Of a DNA stretch of 64,000 nt, positions 1-9,100 are shown one piece after another; the first letter of the stretch is position 1; each line of letters begins with the position of its first letter. Under the pieces are notes generated by a model. It saw nothing but the letters and a program-made list of their open reading frames with translations, was not told the origin of the DNA and did not search any database. The position numbers were made by a program, and so were the translations under genes. Source of the DNA: DAOMNO01 sp035443885 (lineage in GTDB: Bacteria > Planctomycetota > Phycisphaerae > Phycisphaerales > SM1A02); NCBI GenBank assembly GCA_035443885.1, contig DAOMNO010000005.1, positions 1 through 64,000 on the forward strand, written 5' to 3'.

Positions 1-36
1 CGTACAGGGAAGGTTCCGGAAACACTGGCCAAGCCC

Positions 37-1401
37 GTGAGGCGATTGCTCGCCGAGCATCTGTGGCACACGCTGGTCAAGGTACCGTTTCGTTATCAGG
101 TTGTCTTGGGACCTCGTCGTGTCGGGAAGACGGTTTGCATGTACCAGACCATTCAAGAACTCCTGAAAAAAGGTGTGGCTGCCACACAGCTTTGGTTTTT
201 GCGACTGGATCATCCACTCCTCATGCACTACGAACTCGGCGCATGGGCGCGATCACTCATCAACAACTATCCAGCGACTGTAGAGCGCCCACTGTATCTT
301 TTTCTGGATGAGGTGAACTACTCGCCACGCTGGGACAAGTGGCTCAAGACGTTCTACGACGAACAGTGGCCCGTTCGAGTGATTGCCACGTCGAGTTCAA
401 CCGCCGCCCTTCGGGGTCGAACTGTTGAGAGTGGAATTGGCCGCTGGAGTGAACAATTTCTCACCCCTTATACGTTTATCGAATTTCTCCTTCTCCGGAA
501 GACCCCGTTGGACCCCTTCGTTGCCGCGCCAACGTTATATGACACGCTGATGAACGAGATTCGATCTCGCATCGACCACACGCACATCAACCACCTGCTC
601 CAGCTCTATCTTCTGGTTGGTGGATTCCCAGAGTTGCTTGACGCGCTGGCGGAAGACGATGTTGAAGGAGAACTCTTCCGCTCTCAGCAGATTCTTCGAA
701 CAGAGGCAGTTCAGCGCGTGGCTGGAATGGATATTCCACAAGCCTTCGACATCAAGAACCCGCTTATGCTTGAACGGCTCTTGTACATTCTTGCCGGGCA
801 AATGTGCGGACTCATGAATATATCCCACCTCGCACAGGATCTGGAATTATCCAGAGCCACAACGCATCAGTACATCAACTATCTGGAGCAGGCATATCTG
901 ATCTTTACATTGCCTGCGTACTCCGCAAGCGAAGAATCGATCCAACGAAAAGGCAAAAGAGTGTATTTTGTGGACGGTGCGGTCAGAAACGCCGCCTTGC
1001 AGCGGGGAACGCGTCCAATGATCGACCCGGCCGAATGGGGGCACCTTATTGAAAACGCAGCAGCAGCGCATTTGTATGCCCTGTCTCTTCAAAGCGGCAT
1101 CCGCTTATTCCATTGGCGAGACCGCGAGATAGAGGTGGATCTAATTTACGATCAACCCGATCATCCTGTCGCATTTGAGATTGCAACTCGGCCGGACCAT
1201 TCAAAGAAAGGACTTCTGGAACTCCAGAGGCGCTATCCGATTTTTCGCAATCGCTGCTTCATGATCTCCGCGAGTTCAGACGTCTTTCGATCGCCAATCG
1301 ACACAGACGACGGGATTGGCCATCTCCCGCTGTGCAACTTTCTTCTCGTGATCGGGAACCTCACACGCGAGGCCCTTTATAAGAGACTTGAAGGGTCCTA
1401 A
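37..1401 (+). CDS. AAA-type ATPase, DUF4143 family
   Basis: Predicted cytoplasmic P-loop ATPase of the AAA_14/DUF4143 group, common in accessory regions and of unknown substrate. Visible features are a Walker A (GPRRVGKT, residues 25-32), a Walker B strand ending LFLDE (about 88-92), a sensor-like IATSSS segment, and a C-terminal part with the DUF4143 pattern (a helix-turn-helix-like stretch, then HWRDREIEVDLIY, resembling a nuclease-like fold). The GTG at 37 is the first start in the window, but the frame stays open back to base 1, so the true start may lie outside. It is convergent with gltX, with 23 bases between the stops. Base composition is less GC-rich than the neighbours, which suggests transfer. 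Role unknown. Confidence 0.8.
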   Translation: MRRLLAEHLWHTLVKVPFRYQVVLGPRRVGKTVCMYQTIQELLKKGVAATQLWFLRLDHPLLMHYELGAWARSLINNYPATVERPLYLFLDEVNYSPRWDKWLKTFYDEQWPVRVIATSSSTAALRGRTVESGIGRWSEQFLTPYTFIEFLLLRKTPLDPFVAAPTLYDTLMNEIRSRIDHTHINHLLQLYLLVGGFPELLDALAEDDVEGELFRSQQILRTEAVQRVAGMDIPQAFDIKNPLMLERLLYILAGQMCGLMNISHLAQDLELSRATTHQYINYLEQAYLIFTLPAYSASEESIQRKGKRVYFVDGAVRNAALQRGTRPMIDPAEWGHLIENAAAAHLYALSLQSGIRLFHWRDREIEVDLIYDQPDHPVAFEIATRPDHSKKGLLELQRRYPIFRNRCFMISASSDVFRSPIDTDDGIGHLPLCNFLLVIGNLTREALYKRLEGS

Positions 1402-1424
1402 GCAAGCAGGGCGTATTCGCGAGT

Positions 1425-3083
1425 TTACACTTTCTCCACCATTTCCCGATGCGAGAGGCATCGGTCAATGCGGCGGAGCGTGCGGTCCTTGCCGAGGATC
1501 GCCAGCGTGTCGAAGATCGCCGGGCTGACGGTGCCGCCCGTTACGGCAATCCGCAGCGGCTGGGCCACCTTGCCGAGTTTGCCTTCGGCGTGGGCGTTCG
1601 CAAAACCCGTAATTACCTCTTCAAGCGATGTAACCGTCCAATCGCTGACATTCGCCAGCGTTGTGCGCAGGGCGTGGAGATGGTCGAACCCCTGGCCCGC
1701 AAGAGCCTTGCGCACCGGCTTGGAGTCTTCGTACACGATTTCCTCATCCTTCACGATGAAGAACCGATCGCTGCGGAACGGATCATCGAGTGTTTTCGAG
1801 CGGGATTGATTCGCGCGGGCGAAGGCGTCGAACTTCTCGCCGAGTGCAGCCATGAACTCCGGGTGGAATCGCTCGCCATGCTCGCGCAGGCGTGTTGAGA
1901 ACTCACCGGCAGTCATGGCTTGCAAGGCATCAAGATTGAACGCCAGCAGTTTGTCGCGGTCGAACCGTGCGGGCGCGTTGATGACGCGATCAAGGCTGAA
2001 CCGCTCAATGAGAAACGCTCGATCAAATTTTTCGATATCGCCGCCGGGCGACCAGCCGAGCAGCGCGAGGTAGTTCACCAGCACCTCAGGCAGATATCCC
2101 GCACAACGGAAATCATCAACATCAATTTCAGGCAGATGCACGTGCATCGCGTCCGCCAGCATTCGTGCGGACTCCATCGGAAGCTGGCGATCATCCGCAT
2201 CGAGCCACCATGCCCATTCCTCTTCACGCAGCGCAAGGCCGGGCGGCGGAGCGTTGAGGCTTGCACCTCGCACCGCAGCGCGCAACGCGCGATCCTTGTC
2301 CCGCTTCGACATCTTCGATCCGTCCGGATTCATCACGATTGAGAGATGCGCGTACACCGGCCTGCGGAAGCGCATCGCTTCCTGTAGCAGAATGTGGCGG
2401 GGCGTGTTGGAGAGGTGCTCCTGCGCGCGAATGACGTGCGTAACGCCCATCAGTTCGTCATCCACAACCACCGCGAAGTGATACGTGGGATAACCATCTG
2501 CTTTGCGGATTACAAAGTCGTCGATCTCCGCGGCGCTCACGGAAACGTCGCCTCGAATCTCATCGTGGAACGTAACCGGCTTGTCATCCGGCACCTTGAA
2601 CCGCACCACGTGCGGGCGGCCTTCATCAAGGTACTGCCTGATGGTTTCGGGCGCCAGATTGAGCGCAGCGCGGTCATAGCGGTAGGACCGCTTCTCGGCT
2701 TTGGCTTTTTCACGCGCTGCGTCCAGTTCTTCGGGCGTTTCAAAGGCGCGATAGGCGTGTCCGGTCTCGATGAGGCCGTCGATGTGCTGGTTGTAGATAG
2801 CGAGCCGCTGCGACTGGAAGTAAGGCCCTGCATCGCCGCCGCCGCAGCCGTCATACACCGGCCCTTCATCCCAGAGGATGCCAAGCCATTTAAGGTCTTC
2901 AAGGAACGCCATGCTGGAAGCATCGGACGATCGCTTCTGGTCGGTGTCTTCGATGCGCAGCACGAACTTGCCGCCGCGCTGTTTGGCAAAGGCCCAGCAG
3001 TAGAGCGCGGTTCGCGCTCCGCCCACATGCAGGTGGCCTGATGGACTCGGTGCAAAGCGTGTGCGGACGATCATGTCGGTCAT
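1425..3083 (-). CDS. gltX: Glutamate--tRNA ligase
   Basis: Class I aminoacyl-tRNA synthetase that charges tRNA(Glu) (or tRNA(Gln), if the amidotransferase route is used) in the cytoplasm. The HIGH-type motif is PSPSGHLHVG at residues 12-21 and the KMSKS-type motif is KMSKRDK at about 257-263. The start at 3083 (MTDMIVRTRF) is chosen because it places the HIGH motif at the usual distance and because the pssA stop ends at 3088; upstream in-frame sequence reads through pssA. At 552 aa it is longer than the usual 460-500 aa. Much of the excess is an insertion directly after KMSKR, before the conserved GYLPEVLVNYLALLGW segment. It is the last gene of the LOG-lipoprotein-pssA-gltX operon. Confidence 0.96.
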   Translation of the reverse strand: MTDMIVRTRFAPSPSGHLHVGGARTALYCWAFAKQRGGKFVLRIEDTDQKRSSDASSMAFLEDLKWLGILWDEGPVYDGCGGGDAGPYFQSQRLAIYNQHIDGLIETGHAYRAFETPEELDAAREKAKAEKRSYRYDRAALNLAPETIRQYLDEGRPHVVRFKVPDDKPVTFHDEIRGDVSVSAAEIDDFVIRKADGYPTYHFAVVVDDELMGVTHVIRAQEHLSNTPRHILLQEAMRFRRPVYAHLSIVMNPDGSKMSKRDKDRALRAAVRGASLNAPPPGLALREEEWAWWLDADDRQLPMESARMLADAMHVHLPEIDVDDFRCAGYLPEVLVNYLALLGWSPGGDIEKFDRAFLIERFSLDRVINAPARFDRDKLLAFNLDALQAMTAGEFSTRLREHGERFHPEFMAALGEKFDAFARANQSRSKTLDDPFRSDRFFIVKDEEIVYEDSKPVRKALAGQGFDHLHALRTTLANVSDWTVTSLEEVITGFANAHAEGKLGKVAQPLRIAVTGGTVSPAIFDTLAILGKDRTLRRIDRCLSHREMVEKV

Positions 3084-3087
3084 GCGA

Positions 3088-4035
3088 TCAAGGCCTTTCG
3101 GCAGAACGATTGAAGAGCAGTTGCCGCGACCATCGCCAGCCTTCCCGTGCCGGCGCGGAGAGCGCATAGGCGCAGAACGCCGCCGCGACGACAAAGTGCC
3201 AGAACCAGACGATCAGAACAAGCGGCACCATGAGCCACACGATGTAGCCGAAACTGCGTCGGCCGCGCAGATGGCGGTTAATGACGTGGGAGTACGACAA
3301 GGTGGAAACCATCGCCAGCGCACAGAGCAGCATGACGAACGGGATGCCGAGCGCGGCTCCGCGCGCGAACGCGGCGGGCAGCTCACCGCTGTATTTGCCG
3401 TGCAGCAGGTGTTGATGCAGCAGGATCAGGCTGGCCACCGCGCCTGCCGCGCCCGGCGAGGGCAGGCCGCGAAAAATGCTGTGCGATTCCGCATCGTGGC
3501 CTGGCGTTTCCACATTGAACCGCGCCAGTCGCAGCGCGGTGCAGCAGACATACACCGCCGCCATCGCCCACACCACGCGACCGTAGAAGTTGTCCGCAGC
3601 GGGGCCGATGATGCGCACGTCCGCCACCCCGCCAAGGTAGTGGCTCACGAGCATGGTTGTCATGTACGCGGGCGCGACGCCGAACGTTACGACATCCGCC
3701 AGTGAATCGAGCTGTGCGCCGAGTTCAGATGTGCTGCGCGTCAATCGCGCCACGGAGCCGTCGATGGCATCGAAAATCATGCCGACGAAGATCAGCACGG
3801 CTGCAAGCATGAGGCCGGACCAGCCCCACACGCCGGTGAAGCCGAGCGGCTTGGATGCGTAGTGAATCGCTGCGAAGCCCGCCAGCAGGTTGCCCAGCGT
3901 GCACAGCGTGGGGAAGACGGACATCGGCGGGAGCCTTCGCCGCACGCGCCGTCTGCGCAGGCCGCGCAATCGCGATTCTCGCGAATCATTCGCGCGGGTT
4001 GCACCTCGCGCAGCGTGTTCGTGGCCGTTCTTCAT
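3088..4035 (-). CDS. pssA: CDP-diacylglycerol--serine O-phosphatidyltransferase
   Basis: Integral membrane enzyme that makes phosphatidylserine from CDP-diacylglycerol and serine, the first step to phosphatidylethanolamine. It carries the complete CDP-alcohol phosphatidyltransferase signature: DG, AR, G, D and D at the required spacing between residues 92 and 114 (DGSVARLTRSTSEL then GAQLDSLAD). Several hydrophobic segments follow. The first 36 residues are very Arg-rich and polar, so the start could lie at Met38, but the ATG at 4035 overlaps the upstream lipoprotein stop as ATGA, which favours translational coupling. The pssA rather than pgsA assignment rests on general similarity and the cytoplasmic N-terminal layout. 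Confidence 0.88.
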   Translation of the reverse strand: MKNGHEHAARGATRANDSRESRLRGLRRRRVRRRLPPMSVFPTLCTLGNLLAGFAAIHYASKPLGFTGVWGWSGLMLAAVLIFVGMIFDAIDGSVARLTRSTSELGAQLDSLADVVTFGVAPAYMTTMLVSHYLGGVADVRIIGPAADNFYGRVVWAMAAVYVCCTALRLARFNVETPGHDAESHSIFRGLPSPGAAGAVASLILLHQHLLHGKYSGELPAAFARGAALGIPFVMLLCALAMVSTLSYSHVINRHLRGRRSFGYIVWLMVPLVLIVWFWHFVVAAAFCAYALSAPAREGWRWSRQLLFNRSAERP

Positions 4036-4976
4036 CGGCGTGCGCTCCGCGAAAAGTCTTCCGCATCAGGCTGGGGCAGTTCAGTTTCAGGCGGGAGCAG
4101 GTCCGCAGGAATGCGCGGCACGAACACCAGCATGCCGCGTGCCCGGCGCGGTCCTTCACTTGAAAGCATCAGCTCGCCGATCGTCGTGGGCGTGCCTGCG
4201 ATCGCTTCCGGCCCGACAGTCGTGCCCGCGGGTCGCGTTTCAGCAGGTTCTGTGTCCGTGCTTGTCGCGGTCGCGTCGCTCCAGTCGAAAACAGGGGATT
4301 CGCTCAGCAGGATGTACGCGTGCCCATGCTCCATGAGCACATCCACCGCCATTGAGGGCCATGCGATGACCGATGAAGATGGCTGCCCCAGTACCTTGCG
4401 ATAACTGTCTTCGGGTGAGCGGAACTGAGGCAGCAACTCAAGCTGCAGGAATGGCCCGGTCTCCATTCGCACGAGCCAGCTTCGCGACATGAGCTGAAAC
4501 GTACCACGGTCGAATCGCCGGACGCGCCCGTCGATCGCCACCGCGCGGGGCGCAGGCCCCACCGGCGCTGCGTGAAGCTCCTGCCAGCGCACCACCTGTC
4601 CATGCCAGCCTGTGCGGTCGAGCGCGAGGCCGTGGAACTCTTCTGCAATCTGCTCCAGACTAGTAACAGGCACGCGCACCAGTCGCAGGCCGTTTCGCCT
4701 CAATCGTTCCGCCGCGTCATGCGTGAGCACATCGCTCGCGCCGGTCTGGTCGTTGCGATGCCTCGTCAGCACTGTGGGGACGACATCGACGCCGTCGATG
4801 ACAAGCCACTGCCGTACTTCAAGGCCGATCTCGTCGCGCACGAGCGCGCTGCGCACGGCTTCAGGGTCGGGCCGCGCTGCTTCGGGCGCGGTTGGTGCGG
4901 GTGAAGCGCAGCCGACCAGCATGGGCAGCAACGCTGCGCACACCACAAGTCGAACTCGCACACGGCACACGCGCAT
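4032..4976 (-). CDS. Putative lipoprotein, unknown function
   Basis: A protein of 314 aa starting MRVCRVRVRLVV, with a lipobox LVGC around residues 17-20 (MLVGCASPAP), so it is probably exported and lipid-anchored. No domain is recognised in the mature part, which is a mix of acidic and Arg-rich stretches with a Thr/Pro-rich segment near the C-terminus. The start at 4976 overlaps the LOG-family stop by one base (TGATG), and the stop overlaps the pssA start as ATGA, so it is embedded in a tightly coupled operon with a nucleotide hydrolase-like protein and a phospholipid enzyme. Confidence 0.75.
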   Translation of the reverse strand: MRVCRVRVRLVVCAALLPMLVGCASPAPTAPEAARPDPEAVRSALVRDEIGLEVRQWLVIDGVDVVPTVLTRHRNDQTGASDVLTHDAAERLRRNGLRLVRVPVTSLEQIAEEFHGLALDRTGWHGQVVRWQELHAAPVGPAPRAVAIDGRVRRFDRGTFQLMSRSWLVRMETGPFLQLELLPQFRSPEDSYRKVLGQPSSSVIAWPSMAVDVLMEHGHAYILLSESPVFDWSDATATSTDTEPAETRPAGTTVGPEAIAGTPTTIGELMLSSEGPRRARGMLVFVPRIPADLLPPETELPQPDAEDFSRSARR

Positions 4977-6073
4977 CAGGTTGTTTCCTTCACGGCACAT
5001 CCCTTCGCCTGATTGACAGTCGCTCCACTGGATGCGCCGAAACCATTGATCCGGTCGATCATTCGCCGAAGCATGCCGATATCGCGGCGGGTATGCTCAA
5101 AGTGCACGCGAGGCAGATCGAGGTGATCGGATTCCAGATCGAACGCCGGGCCTTGTTCAATCGACCCTGCACGCACCAGCGAAGCAAACTCCGTGTTCAG
5201 CACGTTCAGCTCGCGCTCCGTCAGTGTGCGCTTCAGTCGGAGCACAAAGCGGTCGCGTACATAGCGGCTGGAGTGATACACGGAGTAGAAGCGGATGACA
5301 TGTTCCACCGCGTCGTTGATGTCTGTCGCGATGTGATACAAGCAGGGGTCTTCCGGGCTGATCCAGCCGTTGTCGAGCAGGTTCTTGGAGACGTATCGGT
5401 TCCAGTGGTCCCAATACACCCCGCCTTCGCCTTCGAGCATGACGATGGGGATGAGATTGCTCTTCCCGGTCTGCACGAGTGTAAGCGTTTCAAAGAGTTC
5501 ATCCTGCGTGCCGAACCCGCCAGGGAAGACCGCGACGGCGTCCGCGTGGCTCATGAACATCAGCTTGCGCGTGAAGAAGTAGCGAAAGTTGATGAGCTTG
5601 GGGTCGCCTTCAATGACCGTGTTGGCGGTTGTTTCAAACGGCAGGCGAATGGACAGGCCGAAGCTGCCTTCGCGCGTCGGCCCTTCGTGGCCCGCTTTCA
5701 TGATGCCATCCCCCGCGCCGGTGATGCTCATCCAGCCCCGCTCCGCCATCGCGCGGCTGAACTCCACTGCAGCGCGATAGTCCGGGTGCGTCTCCGGCGT
5801 GCGGGCCGAGCCGAAGATGCTGATCTTCTGCGAGGGCTTGTAATGATTGAACACGCGATAGGCGTAGCGCATTTCTTTCAGTGCGCTGTTAAGCAGTTTG
5901 AGCTGGCCGGTGTCGTGGCCGTCCGGGACCAGGCGCAGACTTGTCTGAATCAGTTCCGTGATGAGTCTGCCATCGAAGCTCTGCGGATCCCCGCCGACCA
6001 TGGCGACGACGTTCTGCACAGCCTTCAGTACCTGTTCATCGTTGATGTTCACTTTCGTCACGCAAGTCTCCAT
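4976..6073 (-). CDS. LOG family protein (nucleoside monophosphate phosphoribohydrolase-like)
   Basis: A protein of 365 aa with the Rossmann-type LOG fold: GSART at 88-92, TGAGDGIM at 118-125 and the signature PGGFGTQDE at 184-192, followed by a glutamate as in LOG/PpnN enzymes. Family members release ribose 5-phosphate from nucleoside 5'-monophosphates; older annotations call them lysine decarboxylase-like, which is unsupported. It is longer than plant LOG (about 200 aa), with extra N- and C-terminal helical regions of unknown role. The start at 6073 (METCVTKVNIN) is chosen because residues further upstream look non-coding. It is the first gene of the operon leading to pssA and gltX. Confidence 0.83.
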   Translation of the reverse strand: METCVTKVNINDEQVLKAVQNVVAMVGGDPQSFDGRLITELIQTSLRLVPDGHDTGQLKLLNSALKEMRYAYRVFNHYKPSQKISIFGSARTPETHPDYRAAVEFSRAMAERGWMSITGAGDGIMKAGHEGPTREGSFGLSIRLPFETTANTVIEGDPKLINFRYFFTRKLMFMSHADAVAVFPGGFGTQDELFETLTLVQTGKSNLIPIVMLEGEGGVYWDHWNRYVSKNLLDNGWISPEDPCLYHIATDINDAVEHVIRFYSVYHSSRYVRDRFVLRLKRTLTERELNVLNTEFASLVRAGSIEQGPAFDLESDHLDLPRVHFEHTRRDIGMLRRMIDRINGFGASSGATVNQAKGCAVKETT

Positions 6074-6179
6074 GCAATCGGTCGCGGCATTGATGTCCGA
6101 ACGGGGTATGAGGATAGGGCGGAAAGGCCAGCAATACCGCCTCCCGACACACTCCCGCAGACGCGACCCCTGTTTCCCA

Positions 6180-9100
6180 TCAGCCGCCGAGGCCCGGCAG
6201 GGGGACGATTCTCGCGCGGGGGCTTCGCAGGGTGCCGACGACCTCAATGCGGTACAACTGGTCGCTCAGCCCGCCCGCCAGATCGCGAAGGAGCAGCATA
6301 CCACTGCGGGTTCGGAATTGGGTCTTGAGTTCGAGGGTGTCCACGTTCATTTCACCCTCGCCGATGAGCTGCAGGACCACCGCCGCGGTTTGCTGTTTCT
6401 CGCGATCGCCCATGGTGCTCTCGAAGAGGAGTTTTTCAAAGACCAGTCGGTCGCCGTCGATGAAGAACTCCGCGTCTGCGAAGTCGATTTCATTGCGCAG
6501 CGGTGCGATGAATTGCAACAGGTTGACGATCTGCAGCGCGAGCGGCAGGCTGATGACACTGCCGCCCAATGCATACACCGTGCCGCGTCCGGTGCGTGAG
6601 CGAGGATCGTCCCGCAGCCCAGCCAGCCGAAGCGAACCGTAGAGTTTGCCCTGTGGTAATCTTGAACGGCGAGTGCCGTCGTCCGTCAGCAGTCCCGCCA
6701 GCGTGACGCTGGCAAGCTCGAAGGTGGCGTCGTATTTGCGATTCTCGCCCACGCCGATGATGGCAGTGGCCCAGACCGCGCCGTCGTGGCAGTCGCCTCG
6801 CAGTTCAGGCACGATCATCGCGTTCTTCGCTGCGTCGTAACGGATGTCAACAGCGCGCACATCCGTGATGGTTTGATCGACAATTCGCATGTGCGCGATA
6901 TCGCCGTTGACTTCGAGCGTGAGCGGGTTGTCCGGTTCATAGTGCACAAAGACTGCGAACTCGCCATGGACCGCGCTGATGGGAATGCCTGCGGCGATTG
7001 ATGCGCCATCGGTGCGCACATCGCCCTTGAACCGCGCCCGCCACGGGCCGCCCGCGCGAACCTGCGCCAGTTGCAGCGTGGCGTCGTTGATCGTCGTGCC
7101 GTTGCCGTCCTGGAACCGCATCGCGTCGATGGCGTCGCGCACAGCAGGGGGCATCACCGCTCGCACCAGCGGGCTGCGCATCGCGCCGGTATGACTCACG
7201 CGCAATGAGGCATCCAGCGGAGTTTCCATCGAAGGATCAAAACGCAGCAGACCGGAGACCGCGAACGAGCCGCCCTCGTGTGTGCCGGAGAGCATCGGAA
7301 TCTCCACCAATCGTGGCGTGAGCATGATGCGCGAGTCGGCACTCAGCTCCGCAGTGGCGTGCTCGCCATCTACTTCAAACCCCAGCGAACGAGGCGAGAG
7401 TGTGAATGCGTAGTCCTGCTCCTTGCCGGGCGTGGACGCATAGTGGAACGAAGCATCAAACTCGCCGGTCGGCCTGTAGCCGCGATAGCGCTGCGCGTGT
7501 TCTTCCGCCCCGATCAAGCGCAGCGCTTCATCAATCAGGGGCGAGTCGAATTGCCCGCCGATCCAGTAGCCCCGCGCGTCCAACCGTTCATCGCCTTTGG
7601 CGATGCCGTATGAACCAGTCAGCGTGAGCCGCCCATCATCTCGATCGCCTCGCTTCATGCGGAGAAAGAGCTTCTCGAAGGCAACACGGTCGGAATCAAT
7701 GGTGATTCGTCCGCCGTCCGAGTTGGGGTCGTCCGCATCGGCATCGCGCTCGAGCGTAACGACTTCATCGCGCAACGTGACGCGCGTAACGACCGGTTCC
7801 ACGGCAAGACGAACCGGCTCCGCTTCTCCCCCGCGATCGCGATAGAAGAGCTGCGCATTGAACGACCCGCTTGGGTTGTAGCGCTCCCACAGCTCGCGAG
7901 CGAGGTCGGCGCTCTCCTGCGGCACAAGGTCGATGAGATATCGACCCAGCGTCAGATCGCTGAAGACGACGTTCAGTTCAGTGACAGGGGCTTCGCCTGA
8001 ACGATCAATGCTTCCACCCGCGGTCAGGCGACCGTCCGTGTGTATGCCTGTGAAGTTGGTCAGTTCAATGCGTTCGCGCGCGATGGACACATCACCCCGC
8101 ACGCGGTCGATGACAAGCCCTTCGGGCCACAGCAGGCCAACTGCGCTGATCATGTTCTTCAGCTCTTCAGTAGGCCTCGCGCGACCTTCGAGCATGGCGA
8201 CGTAGAACCGATAGTCGATTTCCTCGCCGGGGTCGCGCCAGATTCGTCCGGAATAGGTCAGCGCGCCTTCGATGCCGAGACTGCGCAGCAGCTTCGCGGG
8301 GTGCGATCGCGCGGCGCCGGGCCATGTCGCGCCTTCGTCGTTCACGGCTTCGTGGTCGTTCAGCGGGATAGCTGCATAGACCAGTTCATTCATGCCGTCA
8401 TCTTCAACCGTGATCGAAAAATCAAACGCAGCCTGCGGCGGCTCCGGCTCATCCGGCGTGCGATACGTTCGGCCGACATAACCCGTGATCACGCCGCGAC
8501 CGCCGCCCGGCGCGGCGAACGTAAGGCCATGTGGCGCTTCATCGCTGATGATGCTGACTCGATCGACATCCCACTTCAGCGAGCCGCCGGTGATGATGAT
8601 CGGATATGGAAAACGCTCCGCGATGAGCCGCGCCCAGTGTACGCGCGTTTCGCCTGTAATCAGAACAGGATGCCCCGGCCCAGGTTCGCGGGTGAGCCGC
8701 AGGTTGAGATCGATCACACCGCCCGGCGTGTCGAATGGCCCTGCGGGCAAGAGGGTTTTAAGCTGCTTTTGACGCTGGCGCACAAACAGTTCTTCCAGCA
8801 GTGATCGCGTGTCGCGATCGGTCCGCGTGTCTTTATCCATGATTTCCACGCGGGCATTCACATCACGAAACTCGCTTCTCATGCGTTCGAACGCATCGGC
8901 ACCCGCCAACAGCCCGGCTTCGCGAAGAGAGTCTGCGGATGGCGTATGCAGCAGCGAATCAAACAGTTCACGTTGCGGGTCGTTGAGCGCGTGTCGCAGA
9001 TGTTCATCCAGCGGAACTTGCTCCGCGATGAGCGTCAGATTCGCGCCGGGGTAGCGGCCGAGCGGCGCAAGGTCGCCCGCCACACGCACAGATGCACCGC

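Noticed and set aside
4892..6328. 478-aa plus-strand open frame opposite the LOG-family and lipoprotein genes
   Set aside because: It is antisense to well-supported coding sequence with LOG motifs, and its translation is low-complexity without domain features; a GC-rich shadow frame.
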